DNA of 64,000 nt from Micromonospora phytophila. Its GTDB lineage: Bacteria; Actinomycetota; Actinomycetes; Mycobacteriales; Micromonosporaceae. The stretch covers positions 1 to 64,000 of the forward strand of contig NZ_JAMOKF010000005.1 of NCBI RefSeq assembly GCF_023656545.1, given 5' to 3'. Below are positions 26,031-35,198 of the stretch, piece by piece. The notes beneath the pieces are model-generated. The model did not search any database. It was given only the letters and a program-made list of their open reading frames with translations, and was not told the origin of the DNA. Position 1 is the first letter of the stretch. Each line of letters begins with the position of its first letter. Position numbers and translations under genes: made by a program.

Positions 26031-27125
26031 TCACTCCTCAAGCGGGAGCCTGCGCCTTTCCAGCACCACCCGCACCCATTGAGCGGCGTCCGGAGTGTTG
26101 CCGAGCAGCACGTCATCTGGTCCGCGCGCCAACAGCGTGCCGTCAGAGAGGAGCGTCAGCCGATGGTCCCCTCGCAGCGGCCACGATTTGTCGACGTAGT
26201 GACCGCTGTCGTCGATGACCACACCCCCACCGTCCGGACCGCTTACCGCCAGTCGACTCTCGCCGAAGGGAACCAGCGACACGAAGGGCTCGGGATACCG
26301 GTCCATCATCACCGGTCGCCAGGCGCCGTCGTAGTGCCACAGGGCCGGGAGCTGGGCCGGATCCCGCCGCTCTCCGATCAGCCACACGTCGCCGCGTACC
26401 GACGGCGCCACCCGGATCGCATTGATCTCGCCGTCGGGGTTCGGCACCCGGGGCCGGTGCCAGTGCACGCCCGAGTCGAACGAGACGGCAAGCAGCGGCC
26501 GGCCGTCGGCGACCGAGGCCGCCAACACCAGGCCGTCACTGCCGTACACCGCCTGCGGACGGGACAGGGGCGGCTGCACCGGCAGCGGTCGCCAGACGCC
26601 GGCGTACCACCCGACCACCCCGCCGGTCCGGTCGTCCAGCTGGACCCAGCTTCGCAGCGCCCGTACGACCGGGGGTGGAGTCGCTCCGGGCGCATGCTGG
26701 AAGCTGCGTCCGTTCAGCGAGTAGTACCAGCCGTCCCCCGCCACGAAGAGGACCGGCACATCCACCGTGACCTGGAGCTGCTGCTTCTTCCCCAACGGCT
26801 GCGGATGCGGGATCCGGCGCCAGGACCGCCCGCCGTCCGCGGTGGCGAAGAGCAGCGCGGGGCAGCCCGGCCCGGGAGGTCTCCCAGCGCAGGAGGCGAA
26901 GAGGGCGTAGCCGTGGTCGCGGTCACCGAACTCGACGTACGGCTTGTCGTACCGGTCGGGGACGGTGACCCGGGCCTGGCGTACCGTGACGCCGTCCGCC
27001 ACCTCTCGCGGCGTCAGCTTCAAGACAGAGCCCGGCGAGGACTGCCGAGTGTGCACGATCGTGCAGGCGGCCAGGGCAGGCACGAGCAGCAGCGCGGCCA
27101 GTGAGCGGGACACTCGACGGCTCAT
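26031..27125 (-). CDS. Lipoprotein with BNR/sialidase-like beta-propeller
   Basis: A 364-residue lipoprotein. The start at 27125 is chosen because AGGAGA precedes it and it opens a lipoprotein signal with lipobox LAAC (Cys about residue 20). The mature part shows Asp-box-like repeats of exo-alpha-sialidase/BNR propellers (TADGGRSWRRI, SFDSGVHWHRP) and Trp-rich blades, consistent with a six- or seven-bladed propeller. Catalytic sialidase arginines are not evident, so a binding role is as likely as an enzymatic one. The small membrane protein gene lies 70 nt upstream on the same strand and may be co-transcribed. Confidence 0.75.
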   Translation of the reverse strand: MSRRVSRSLAALLLVPALAACTIVHTRQSSPGSVLKLTPREVADGVTVRQARVTVPDRYDKPYVEFGDRDHGYALFASCAGRPPGPGCPALLFATADGGRSWRRIPHPQPLGKKQQLQVTVDVPVLFVAGDGWYYSLNGRSFQHAPGATPPPVVRALRSWVQLDDRTGGVVGWYAGVWRPLPVQPPLSRPQAVYGSDGLVLAASVADGRPLLAVSFDSGVHWHRPRVPNPDGEINAIRVAPSVRGDVWLIGERRDPAQLPALWHYDGAWRPVMMDRYPEPFVSLVPFGESRLAVSGPDGGGVVIDDSGHYVDKSWPLRGDHRLTLLSDGTLLARGPDDVLLGNTPDAAQWVRVVLERRRLPLEE

Positions 27126-27195
27126 CCGACATCTCCTACAAGGGCCCACAGAGTCTGATCGGCAGCAGTAACGACGCGCTGCGGTGCGGATCATG

Positions 27196-27477
27196 TCAGA
27201 CCGACCTTCGCACCGCAGCGACACCGCAGGCCACCAAGAAGGTGACCGCCATCAGTCCGATCCGTAGCCAGGGCACGTCCCGGGTCGGCCGTACGCCGAT
27301 CGACACTGCCAACGCCAGCTGTGCCACCAGAGCAAGGCAGATGATGATGCTGAGCGACCGATAGGTGTTTCCGAAATCGGACCAGAACACCCAGGTGCCG
27401 TAGATGACCGGGACCGTCATCAGCAGGCTCAGGCCGATCAGCGGGACGGCCAGTCTCCATCGCATGCGGGCGTTCAC
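27196..27477 (-). CDS. Small three-helix membrane protein
   Basis: A 93-residue protein with three predicted membrane helices (VPLIGLSLLMTVPVIYG, IIICLALVAQLALAVSI, IGLMAVTFLVACGVAAV). The GTG at 27477 sits seven bases after GGGAGG; the ATG six bases upstream would be too close to it. It is read toward the beta-propeller lipoprotein gene and is probably in the same transcript. No family recognised. Confidence 0.65.
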   Translation of the reverse strand: MNARMRWRLAVPLIGLSLLMTVPVIYGTWVFWSDFGNTYRSLSIIICLALVAQLALAVSIGVRPTRDVPWLRIGLMAVTFLVACGVAAVRRSV

Positions 27478-27698
27478 CGCCATTCCTCCCGGTCCTCGCT
27501 GCTGGCGTCGCCCATAGTCTCCATTCCGACGGTCAGCGCTGCGCCCGCGTCACGAAGCTGCAACAGATCGTCCGCCGGCGGGCGGTTTCGAGTCTTTCTC
27601 GCGCATGGCCGCCGATGGCGATGGCGAGCTGAAAAGCCCGGATCGTATCGAAGGCGACGTGGAAAGACGATGGCACCGCGGACGGCACGTGAGCCGGG

Positions 27699-29504
27699 CT
27701 ACCGCTCGTCGAGCAGGTCGCGCAGCTCACGCAACGCTTCGCGGAGCCGGTCGGCAAACGTGTACATCATGCCTGCGACCGGGCGCGGGGTGCTGAGGTA
27801 CAGATTGAACCGGTCCGGCAGCAGCACGTACGCGATCCCGATGCAGCGACTGCTGGTGGCCCCGAACCCGAAGTAGCGGATGCTGGTCGACGGCGCCGAG
27901 CTGGTGCTCAGGTAGTCGTCGCGCATCTTGAGCCACCCCGGCGTCTCGTACAGCCGGGACGACTCGGGCACGCCGAGCGCCGCCCCACGCCGCTTCTGGA
28001 TCAGCTGCAGCTCCCACAGGTGCTGCTCCGGTGCCGCACCGGCCTGGCACTGCTTCGCCCGTTCGACATGCTTGTCGGCCGCGGCCCGGAACGCCGCCCG
28101 CCGCTCGTCGGGTGACGCGGCGGGATCGTCCATCGCGGACACGAACCGCAGCACCTCGGGCGTGACGACGCGCATCGCCTCGGTCCGCCCCCGCAGGTAT
28201 TGGCGGGTGGCGATGGACTCGTACGTGGTGCCGATGAAGCCCTTGGCCCGCTTGTGCGCGAGCTGGTACGCCACCTGCACGAACGCGTCCGGCGACATCC
28301 GCAGCCGCTTGACCTCGTCCACCCCGAACTCGTCGAAGGACAGGGTCACGGTGGCGGTGTCCGCGCCGTATTGGGCGAACGACCGTGCCGCGGCGGCGAT
28401 GTCGGCCCGCAGCGCGTCGTCGAGCACGAACGTGACCGGCTCGATCGTCGGCACCCCCTGCGCCGCCGCACCCGACTGGGCGCCGTGCTCCTCGGGCGAC
28501 GCGGCGAGCATCGTGTCGACGAAGCTGAGGATGGTGGTGCCGTCCAGCCCGCAGTGCTCGACGTTGATGCCGGCCGTGCCGTCGGCGAACACGATGAGCG
28601 ACACCGCCTTGTCGAACCACCGGTTGCCGCTGTCGCCGTGCAGCAGCTGGTCGCAGGCCGCCAGGTCGTCGGCCGGCGTCAGGTCCTCCAGGCACACGCA
28701 GAACAGCGCCGTCTCGATGGTGTCCAGCGCGGCGGCGTTATCGGAATCCAGTGCCGCCAGCCGGTCCCTGGCCGCCGCCCACTCGGCCCGGGCCATCGTG
28801 GTGAGATGGCCGGCCGCGGTGGCCGTCGCGGCCCACGCGGCACCGGCCTTCTGCGCCTCACGCAGGCCGGCCGCCAGGTCGTCGAGGGAGTACGGGCGCC
28901 CGTCCGGCCCGACCACGTCCATCCGGAACGCGTTGCCGCGCTGGAACACCACGATGTGCCGCGCCGTCGACGGGCCCGGCATCTCGTCGGTGTACGGCGC
29001 TCGGACGGTGTCCTGCACCGGCCCCGGGATGCGGGTGGTCGAGAACAGGAACTTGTTCTGCTCCATGGACAACGCCTGCCCGCGCGTCACGATCGGCGGG
29101 ATGCGCTCGTCGTCGAGCTGGGTCTTGTAGTTCACGGCGGCGGCGATGAGCCTCGCCGCGCGCTCCACCTGCGGCTCGGCGAACCCGCGCAACGGCGTGT
29201 CGCGGAACAGGAAGATGAAGTTGGCGTTCAACGCGATCCGGTCCCGGCGACCGAGATAGCGCGCCGGCCAGAACGTGTCCAACCAGCTGTGCGTGGCCGG
29301 ATCCGCGTTGTACCGCACCAGATCGGCGTGCAGCTTCGGCCCCGGACCGTCGGCCCGCCCGAACTCCTGCACCGCGGCCTCGGTGTCGGCGAACTCTTCC
29401 TCCGTCAGCAGCGGCGCAGACCACTCGAGGAACCGGGCGCAGGTGTCCTCCAGCGCGGGCAACGGCACCCGCGGCAGCGTGTCCTCATTTTCGAACGTGC
29501 TCAC
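27699..29504 (-). CDS. Choline/carnitine O-acyltransferase family enzyme
   Basis: A 601-residue protein spanning the full carnitine-acyltransferase fold. The catalytic His is His317 in EHCGLDGT (Asp321 completes the canonical EHxxxDG), and the late STSSAPS motif with the following FGFGATS segment matches the conserved substrate-binding region of the family. It starts at GTG 29504, six bases after AGGAG. These enzymes move acyl groups between CoA and carnitine- or choline-like alcohols and are mainly known from eukaryotes; bacterial copies inside small operons are unusual. Here it follows a methyltransferase and an Fe/2OG oxygenase gene, 22 nt downstream, so it may acylate a methylated, hydroxylated amino-acid-derived product. 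That substrate is inferred. Confidence 0.85.
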   Translation of the reverse strand: MSTFENEDTLPRVPLPALEDTCARFLEWSAPLLTEEEFADTEAAVQEFGRADGPGPKLHADLVRYNADPATHSWLDTFWPARYLGRRDRIALNANFIFLFRDTPLRGFAEPQVERAARLIAAAVNYKTQLDDERIPPIVTRGQALSMEQNKFLFSTTRIPGPVQDTVRAPYTDEMPGPSTARHIVVFQRGNAFRMDVVGPDGRPYSLDDLAAGLREAQKAGAAWAATATAAGHLTTMARAEWAAARDRLAALDSDNAAALDTIETALFCVCLEDLTPADDLAACDQLLHGDSGNRWFDKAVSLIVFADGTAGINVEHCGLDGTTILSFVDTMLAASPEEHGAQSGAAAQGVPTIEPVTFVLDDALRADIAAAARSFAQYGADTATVTLSFDEFGVDEVKRLRMSPDAFVQVAYQLAHKRAKGFIGTTYESIATRQYLRGRTEAMRVVTPEVLRFVSAMDDPAASPDERRAAFRAAADKHVERAKQCQAGAAPEQHLWELQLIQKRRGAALGVPESSRLYETPGWLKMRDDYLSTSSAPSTSIRYFGFGATSSRCIGIAYVLLPDRFNLYLSTPRPVAGMMYTFADRLREALRELRDLLDER

Positions 29505-29526
29505 TCGGTCTCCTCGAAATCGCTGC

Positions 29527-30378
29527 TCATCGGGCGGCCTTCTGGGTCAGTGACTGGTCAACGTCAAAGGTCAACGGGTCGGGAGTGCCGATGGGCCGGG
29601 AAACGTAGAGCTGAGCGTACAACCAGCCGTCGGCCTCCAGACCCTCCGAATCAACGCCGACGGCGGACATCGTCTCCAGCACCTGCCGCTGTTCCCGGTC
29701 GGACGCGAAACGGCGCTGCCGGAACGTCCGGTCCACCCGCACCGTGTCGTAACCGAGGGCCGCGAGGCTGTCGGCGATCGGTTCGAACGGGAACATCCGC
29801 AGCGCGAAATGCGCCATCCACGGCAGCCGGTCCCGGCGTGAGCCGACCACGCGCACGAGCGTCCGGCCGGTGACGTAGCCGAGGCATCCGGTGGAGATCA
29901 CGATGTCGGCACCGGCGAACAGGGCGCGCTGCCGCGCCGTGGGTTCGCGCGCCTCCAGGTCGGCCTGCACGGCGTCGTCGAGGAACCCGGCCGCCGATGC
30001 GTACCCCAGCGCCGGCCGGGACACGTCCAGCCCCACGAACCGGGCCGGGGACCGGTGCGCCCGGACCAGCTCACGATCGCGCTCCAGCAGCGCTTGCCGG
30101 GTGCACTCGGCGCCGGCGTAGCGGTCGTACAGGTCGTCCATGGTGGCGTCGCAGCGCAGCAGCGCCGCGTTGACGCCGTAGGAGCAGCCGACGTCGACGA
30201 CGGTCGGGACGGGCACCTGCCGCGATTGGCGGTACTGCCCGATGATTTGCTGGAAATAGGGCTTGGCGAGTTGGGGAATGTAATAGTCGAGCTCACGCAG
30301 GATGGTGAAATAGGCGCGGGGATCGGGTTGCGTGTAGATGCCGTCGAGGGAAACTTTTCCGGTCCGGTCGAAACGCAC
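29527..30378 (-). CDS. Class I SAM-dependent methyltransferase
   Basis: A 283-residue Rossmann-fold methyltransferase. The SAM-binding motif I is VVDVGCSYGVN, with motif II-like FVGLDVSRPALGYA and the post-I IVISTGCLGYV. The N-terminal 50 residues (TQPDPRAYFTILRELDYYIP) form a helical cap seen in small-molecule methyltransferases. The GTG start lies eight bases after GAGGAG, 22 nt downstream of the oxygenase gene. An acceptor cannot be named; an amine that becomes a betaine-like headgroup would fit the carnitine-acyltransferase-like neighbour (inference). Confidence 0.82.
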   Translation of the reverse strand: MRFDRTGKVSLDGIYTQPDPRAYFTILRELDYYIPQLAKPYFQQIIGQYRQSRQVPVPTVVDVGCSYGVNAALLRCDATMDDLYDRYAGAECTRQALLERDRELVRAHRSPARFVGLDVSRPALGYASAAGFLDDAVQADLEAREPTARQRALFAGADIVISTGCLGYVTGRTLVRVVGSRRDRLPWMAHFALRMFPFEPIADSLAALGYDTVRVDRTFRQRRFASDREQRQVLETMSAVGVDSEGLEADGWLYAQLYVSRPIGTPDPLTFDVDQSLTQKAAR

Positions 30379-30399
30379 GGGGGCGGCTCCTCGCGATTA

Positions 30400-31242
30400 C
30401 TAATCCAGCAACTGGTCGACTCGCACGGCATTGCGCTCGGCGTCGCGGTGCGCGGGCAGGACCCGGCCGAACAGCTGCCGCGTACGGGCGACGCTGCCCA
30501 TCACGCCGGGGCGTTCGGAGTAGGCGAAGATCGCTGAGTGCCGGGCGGTGGCGCCGCGCACCGCGCTCACCCGGTGCAGCGCGTACCGGCCCTTGAACAG
30601 CTGGAGGTCACCGGGGCGCAGGGTCAGGGCCCGCACCGGCGAGCGGTCGGCGCCGGTGAGCACCGAACGGACGGCGCCGAAGTTCTCCGCGCCCGCCGAA
30701 CGGATGTTCGGGCAGTACTCGAAGACGCCGCCCTCCTCCGGCTCCTGGGTCAGCATGCTGACGGTGAACTCGTTGGTGTCGAAGTGCCACGGGTGCTCCA
30801 TGCCGGGCTGCACGACGTTGAGCACCAGGCCGGACAGCGGGTCGGCGAGCTGGTGCAGCTCCGGGAGTTCGAAGCAGGCGGCGACGAAGCGCACGAACGA
30901 CGGGTCGATGTAGAGCCGGTGGATGACGCTGTCGGTGGGGATCCGGTCGCGCGGGACGAACGCGTTGCCGCGCTGCATGACGATGCGGCCCGGGTGCTCG
31001 GCCGGCAGGTCGTCGTCGAACGCGATGTTGTAGACGTTGGTTTCCTCAACGTCGTAGTACGCCAGCGGGGCGACCCCGGCGCCTTCCCGCCGCAGCGCCT
31101 CCCACCTGCTCGGCAGAATGAACTCCGGCAGCACGCTGCACCCGATGTCGCGCAGTTCGGTGCGCGTTCGGGAAACGACGCGTTCCCATGCGTCGCTTCC
31201 CGGGTCGGCCAGTGGATAGCGTGCGGTGTCCACGATATGCAT
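30400..31242 (-). CDS. Fe(II)/2-oxoglutarate-dependent oxygenase
   Basis: A 280-residue oxygenase from ATG 31242, preceded by GAAGGGG. A jelly-roll core carries the metal triad His153-x-Asp155 (HPWHFDTNEF) and His223 (RYALHRV), with Arg in RGATARHS likely binding 2-oxoglutarate. The Asp is retained, so it is a hydroxylase, desaturase or ring-former and not a halogenase. It is the first gene of a three-gene minus-strand unit with the methyltransferase and the carnitine-acyltransferase-like enzyme. No regulator or transporter is adjacent. Confidence 0.83.
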   Translation of the reverse strand: MHIVDTARYPLADPGSDAWERVVSRTRTELRDIGCSVLPEFILPSRWEALRREGAGVAPLAYYDVEETNVYNIAFDDDLPAEHPGRIVMQRGNAFVPRDRIPTDSVIHRLYIDPSFVRFVAACFELPELHQLADPLSGLVLNVVQPGMEHPWHFDTNEFTVSMLTQEPEEGGVFEYCPNIRSAGAENFGAVRSVLTGADRSPVRALTLRPGDLQLFKGRYALHRVSAVRGATARHSAIFAYSERPGVMGSVARTRQLFGRVLPAHRDAERNAVRVDQLLD

Positions 31243-32017
31243 TTGAACAGACCCCTTCTTCAATGGTGGCGGCATGAAGAAATGGGAAACCCTAACAAGA
31301 TTTACCGGCGTCTAGACCATGTTGGTTACATTGTTCACAGCGCCGCGGCCGGAGCGCGGCCTGCTGGACCAGCCCAACTACTGGTAGTCCGCCCGGGTTG
31401 CCGCCCTGGGGCCGCCGACGGTCATGGCGCGTCCCGTCGTGCGGCCGAGGCGCTACGGGCGGCGTCCGAACAGGCCCGGAACGTCGTGCTGAGCACCGTC
31501 TCCCCGGCCCGGGTCAGCTCACCGCGCAGGATCAGGGTGCCGCAACCGCGACGGGTCGTCGACACGGCGGTGTCCAGCACGCTCAGCACCCCGGCCAGCT
31601 CGTCGTCGACCCGCACCGGTGCCAGTCATCGCAATCATCGTCGATGAGTTACACAGCTGAACCAGTGACCTCTTCGGCGTGAAGCAGGACGCTGCACCCA
31701 CTCTGACCTGCGGAAACGAGAAGCAGCAGGTGGCGGCGGGTGCAGTTAAGGGCCGTTGCGTGCTGTTGGATGCAGTTCAACGCCGTTCAGCGCACCCGGC
31801 TGCTCCCCACGTGCTCCCCGATCCCGGCGGCGACCGCGGCGTCCCCGGCGCCTTGGCGCTTCATTTCGCCGCGTCTGCCAAGGAACAGCACCGAGGCTGA
31901 TGTTCACTCAGCGTGACCGATGTCCTGAGACAGCGCGCACGGACGGCGGCATGACAGTGCGTCGGTCCGCCGACGAACTGTCATAAGGGCAATACCTGCT
32001 TGGGCCGCAGCTTCGCA
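31243..32017. other. Gene-free region upstream of the oxygenase unit
   Basis: About 775 bases without a supported gene. The part at 31260-31345 is relatively AT-rich and probably holds the promoter of the oxygenase unit. Two imperfect copies of a TGCAGTT(A/C)A...GCCGTT element lie near 31741-31795. A minus-strand frame at 31422-31616 has protein-like composition but no family match that I recognise; it may be a gene remnant. Confidence 0.45.
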
Positions 32018-32362
32018 TCAATCTCCGGACGCCGCCTCTATGCGATCGGCCTCTGCTTGGAGACCGCGCGCCACGTCGTTCCAGTCCGGACCGAATGCAA
32101 TCAGGTCGGCGGCCGCCACCCGCAGCAACTCCGCATCATCCGGACGCTGAAGACAGGCCAACCGGAATGCCAGGTTCCGCGCCCATGGCGGCAGCCCCAT
32201 CCAATCTTGCTGGAGCATCGTCCGCAACATATTGACGATGTCTTCGGCGGAAGAGAATGTCAGTTCCTCGACGAATTCCTGCAGGAGATTTTCGAGCAAA
32301 TCGCCACGCTCTTCAGCCGTAGGAGCCGCCAGGCGCCGAGCCAGGCCGAGTAGTTCACTCAT
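32018..32362 (-). CDS. Small hypothetical helical protein
   Basis: A 114-residue acidic, helix-rich protein (LLGLARRLAAPTAEERGDLL, FRLACLQRPDDAELLRVAA) with no membrane segment. The ATG at 32362 follows a GGGGG-rich site eight bases away; longer frames upstream are Arg/Pro-rich and non-coding in character. It lies 41 nt after the GNAT gene on the same strand, suggesting one transcript. No family recognised. Confidence 0.65.
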   Translation of the reverse strand: MSELLGLARRLAAPTAEERGDLLENLLQEFVEELTFSSAEDIVNMLRTMLQQDWMGLPPWARNLAFRLACLQRPDDAELLRVAAADLIAFGPDWNDVARGLQAEADRIEAASGD

Positions 32363-32403
32363 CGAAGCCCCCTTTTCCGGTGGACTGCTGAGGCAAGCCG
32401 ACA

Positions 32404-33000
32404 TCAGGCGAGTTGCTCGTCGCCTCGGATGCGGGCGTGCAGGTGCATGTCGTGCCGGCCGTCGGAGTGGACGGCGTCGCTGCGCTTGGTGCCCTCCAGG
32501 AGGAAACCGGCTTTGACGGCGACCCGGCAGGAGGCATTGTTGCGGGTCGAGTGATCCAAATGCAGACGGTGGAAACCGGCCTCGCCCAGTGCCCAGACGC
32601 TCAAGGCCGTCAGCGCGCGGGAGGCCACACCTGCTCCACGGGCGGCCGGGAGCACCCAGTATGCGCACCCCGCGACACCGTCATCGAGATTCATTCCGCC
32701 CATGGCGATGCGCCCCAGCACCTCACTGCCGCCGCGGGTCACCGCCCAACTCGCGCCCGTCTCCTGCGCCCAGGCCTGGCGATACTGATCGAACCACTCA
32801 CGGACCTGGTCTTCAGATGCGGGTTGGCGAGTGTGCCAGTGCTGGATCTCGGGGTCCTGGTAAGCAGCGAGGAAAACTGCTGCGTCGAAAGGCTCCCAGG
32901 GTCGCAAGAGCAGGCCACCCGGGGCGGAAAGCATCGGTTGCGGGCCGGCGGCGAGGGTTCCGGCGGGGATGGCAGGCGGCGTCGAAAGGGTTGCCCTCAC
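32404..33000 (-). CDS. RimJ/RimL-type GNAT N-acetyltransferase
   Basis: A 198-residue acetyl-CoA-dependent N-acetyltransferase. The fold begins near LLLRPWEPFDAAVFLAAYQDPEIQHW, with the acetyl-CoA loop at LPAARGAGVASRALTALSVWA and the C-terminal LHLDHSTRNNASCRVAVKAGF typical of RimJ/RimL relatives. The GTG start follows AGAGG. Members acetylate protein N-termini or small amines. It is followed by the small hypothetical gene and nothing in the context fixes its substrate. Confidence 0.85.
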   Translation of the reverse strand: MRATLSTPPAIPAGTLAAGPQPMLSAPGGLLLRPWEPFDAAVFLAAYQDPEIQHWHTRQPASEDQVREWFDQYRQAWAQETGASWAVTRGGSEVLGRIAMGGMNLDDGVAGCAYWVLPAARGAGVASRALTALSVWALGEAGFHRLHLDHSTRNNASCRVAVKAGFLLEGTKRSDAVHSDGRHDMHLHARIRGDEQLA

Positions 33001-33295
33001 GCCTTATCCTCTCCCGGCGGTGATGACCTGTGTCAAGTTCCCCGCCAACTGCGCATCGGCATCTCGCTGCATGTCAACCTCAACGCCATCCGTCATGATC
33101 GGTGTACTCATCTCGGCAGTTTTGAGCGGCGGCCCACCGGCGTCGAGTCACGCTGCGTGACACGCGGATCGCGCCAGAAGCGGATGCCGGCATGACCCCG
33201 ATCTGTTTATGGACGTACGGCACGATGAACGTTCCGCTCGCCGGTTCTTCCTCTGCTTAGATCGTTCTGACGATCGAGGAAGGGAACGGTACGCC

Positions 33296-33775
33296 GTGAC
33301 GCCGGAGCTTCAGGAGCAGGAAGAACGCCTCCAGTTCGACCGCTTTGACCATGACGACGCCTGGGCCCTGGGAACTCGCCTGGTCGGGCTGGCCAGAGAG
33401 CGCGGCCACGCTGTCACCGTCGACATCCGCCTCGGCGACCACCAACTCTTCCACTACGCACTGCACGGCACCTCTGCCGACAACGACGACTGGATCGAAC
33501 GCAAGATCCGCGTCGTCCGCCGGTTCGGACACAGCTCCTACCTCGTGGGCCAGACCTACCGCGACCGCGGCACCACCTTCGAGGAACAATCCCACCTCGA
33601 AGCGGCCCTGTACGCCGCGCACGGCGGCTGCTTCCCGATCATCCTCAGGGGCACCGGCCCGGTCGGCACCGTCACCGTCTCAGGACTGCCCCAACTCGAC
33701 GACCACCGCCTCGTCGTCGAGGCCCTCGAACTCTTCCTAGATTCCAAGGCCTCCGAGAAGGGGGCCGTCTCGTGA
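33296..33775 (+). CDS. UPF0303 family protein
   Basis: A 159-residue protein of the UPF0303 / HbpS-GlcG-like superfamily. The GTG at 33296 follows GAGGAAGGG; an upstream in-frame ATG at 33209 would add a leader without family similarity. The body reads from FDHDDAWALGTRLVGLARERG through WIERKIRVVRRFGHSSY to the AAHGGCFPI segment, a length typical of the family. Members are small alpha/beta proteins sometimes linked to heme binding or C2-acid metabolism; the function is not established. Confidence 0.78.
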   Translation: MTPELQEQEERLQFDRFDHDDAWALGTRLVGLARERGHAVTVDIRLGDHQLFHYALHGTSADNDDWIERKIRVVRRFGHSSYLVGQTYRDRGTTFEEQSHLEAALYAAHGGCFPIILRGTGPVGTVTVSGLPQLDDHRLVVEALELFLDSKASEKGAVS

Positions 33776-33993
33776 ACGGCTCTTTCTCAACTTTCGGCTG
33801 TCTCACTCACGGCGGTGACGGAGGGCAACGTCAGCCGAGCAGGATGCGGTGTCGTAGGAGTGGGCCGCCCGATGAGCTCGCCGGGTCCAGCTCCGTCGCG
33901 GGTACGACACGGACGCCCTGCCCCAGGGCCGGACCGTCTGAACGATGGACGCCGTCACCGGCGGCAGGTGGGGGCGGGCCCAGGGGTTCGCGG

Positions 33994-34434
33994 TCAATCC
34001 GCTTTCTGCAGCTTCTCGGCGAACATCACGAGAATGCCGCTGGGGCCGCGGAGATAGGTGAGCTTGTAGACATCCTCGTACGTGGCGACGCCGCGGAGCG
34101 GGTGACAGCCGTGCCTGGCGGCGACCTCGAGGGCGGCGTCGATGTTGTCCACGGCGAAGCAGACACGGTGCATGCCGATGGTGTTCGGTTGGACGGGCTC
34201 GGCTTCGATCGCGTCCGGGTGCACGTACTGGAACATCTCGATGCGACCGTTGCCGTCGGGTGTCTGGAGCACGGCGATGTCGGCGGTGTTGCCGTCCAGA
34301 CCCACGGCGGTGTCAGCCCACTCGCCGCTGATCCGGGCGCGTCCGAGCACCGTCAGGCCGAGGTCGGTGAAGAAGGCGATCGTGGCTTCCAGGTCGCGGA
34401 CGGCGATGCCGACGTTCTCGAGTCTGATGGACAC
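33994..34434 (-). CDS. VOC/glyoxalase-like metalloprotein
   Basis: A 146-residue vicinal-oxygen-chelate protein with two beta-alpha-beta-beta-beta units: the first opens LENVGIAVRDLEATIAFFTDLG, the second HRVCFAVDNIDAALEVAARHG. Candidate metal ligands are Glu in RIEMFQY, His in GMHRVCF and a late Glu in VMFAEKL. The GTG start follows AGGAGAGAA. Such proteins act as isomerases, dioxygenases or antibiotic-binding resistance proteins; context gives no preference. Confidence 0.85.
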   Translation of the reverse strand: MSIRLENVGIAVRDLEATIAFFTDLGLTVLGRARISGEWADTAVGLDGNTADIAVLQTPDGNGRIEMFQYVHPDAIEAEPVQPNTIGMHRVCFAVDNIDAALEVAARHGCHPLRGVATYEDVYKLTYLRGPSGILVMFAEKLQKAD

Positions 34435-34622
34435 CGGTTCTCTCCTATGTCAAGCCGCGGCCGGAATGAGGTGCCTGCCGTGATCGAAGGGTTGGTTTTG
34501 ACGGTGTTGACAGACGATGCGAGCGAGGCATCTTTTGAGGCGGCGGAGGGCTTCGGTACGGGTGTCGCCGGCGGCCAGGCGCTGGCGTAGTGGGTCATGG
34601 CGGATTCGTGACAGCGCAGTTG

Positions 34623-35198
34623 TCAGCCCGTCGCCGACCCCGGGGGACCGGTCAGGACGGTGGGAACGAACTCCAAGAGTTGGAGCCTGCCGTCGAAGGT
34701 GCGCGAGTCGACCATCTGCAGCGCCACGTCAGGCCATCCGTCGTAGATCCGGTCCCTGCCGGTCACCCCGTTGACGACGGGGAACACCACCACCCGGTAC
34801 CGGTCAACCAGCCCCGCTTTCAGCAGTGACCGGCACAGGCCGGGGCTGCCGATGGTGCGCAGCGGAAACTGACCGTCCTGCTTCATTGACCGGACTACCT
34901 CCACGGCGTCCTGATCGACCAGCGTCGTGTTGGCCCAGCTCAGCGGGGCAGCCAAGGTGCGGGAGAACACGACCTTCGGGGTGGCCGCGAGCTCCTCGAT
35001 CCCCTCCTGGCCGGACTTGGCGAAGCCGGCGAACAAGCGATACGTGTTCGCCCCCATCAGCAGGGTGTACTCACTCTTGGCGTCCTCGCCGAGCCACGCG
35101 AAGTACTCCGGACCCCCCAGGCCCCACAAGCCGGGCCAGCCCTCGGCCGCACCGTACCCATCCAGGGAGGTGATGTAGTCGACCATCAGTGCCGGCAT
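34623..35198 (-). CDS. RibD C-terminal / dihydrofolate reductase-like protein
   Basis: A 191-residue protein of the DHFR-like RibD C-terminal family. It opens with MVDYITSLDGYGA and contains LLMGANTYRLFAGF, VFSRTL, GSPGLCRSLLKAGLVDRYRVVVFPVVNG, all characteristic of this group, which binds NADPH. Stand-alone copies are common in actinomycetes and their substrates are mostly unknown; they are not the essential DHFR. It stands 188 nt from the VOC gene. Confidence 0.85.
   Translation of the reverse strand: MPALMVDYITSLDGYGAAEGWPGLWGLGGPEYFAWLGEDAKSEYTLLMGANTYRLFAGFAKSGQEGIEELAATPKVVFSRTLAAPLSWANTTLVDQDAVEVVRSMKQDGQFPLRTIGSPGLCRSLLKAGLVDRYRVVVFPVVNGVTGRDRIYDGWPDVALQMVDSRTFDGRLQLLEFVPTVLTGPPGSATG

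Noticed and set aside
28200-29873. A 557-codon plus-strand frame opposite the carnitine acyltransferase-like gene
   Set aside because: The minus-strand frame has clear catalytic motifs and a ribosome site; the opposite frame is His/Arg/Gly-rich without a fold.
31741-31800. Possible attachment site near the imperfect repeats
   Set aside because: No integrase gene, tRNA or matching distal repeat was found; the similarity is only partial.
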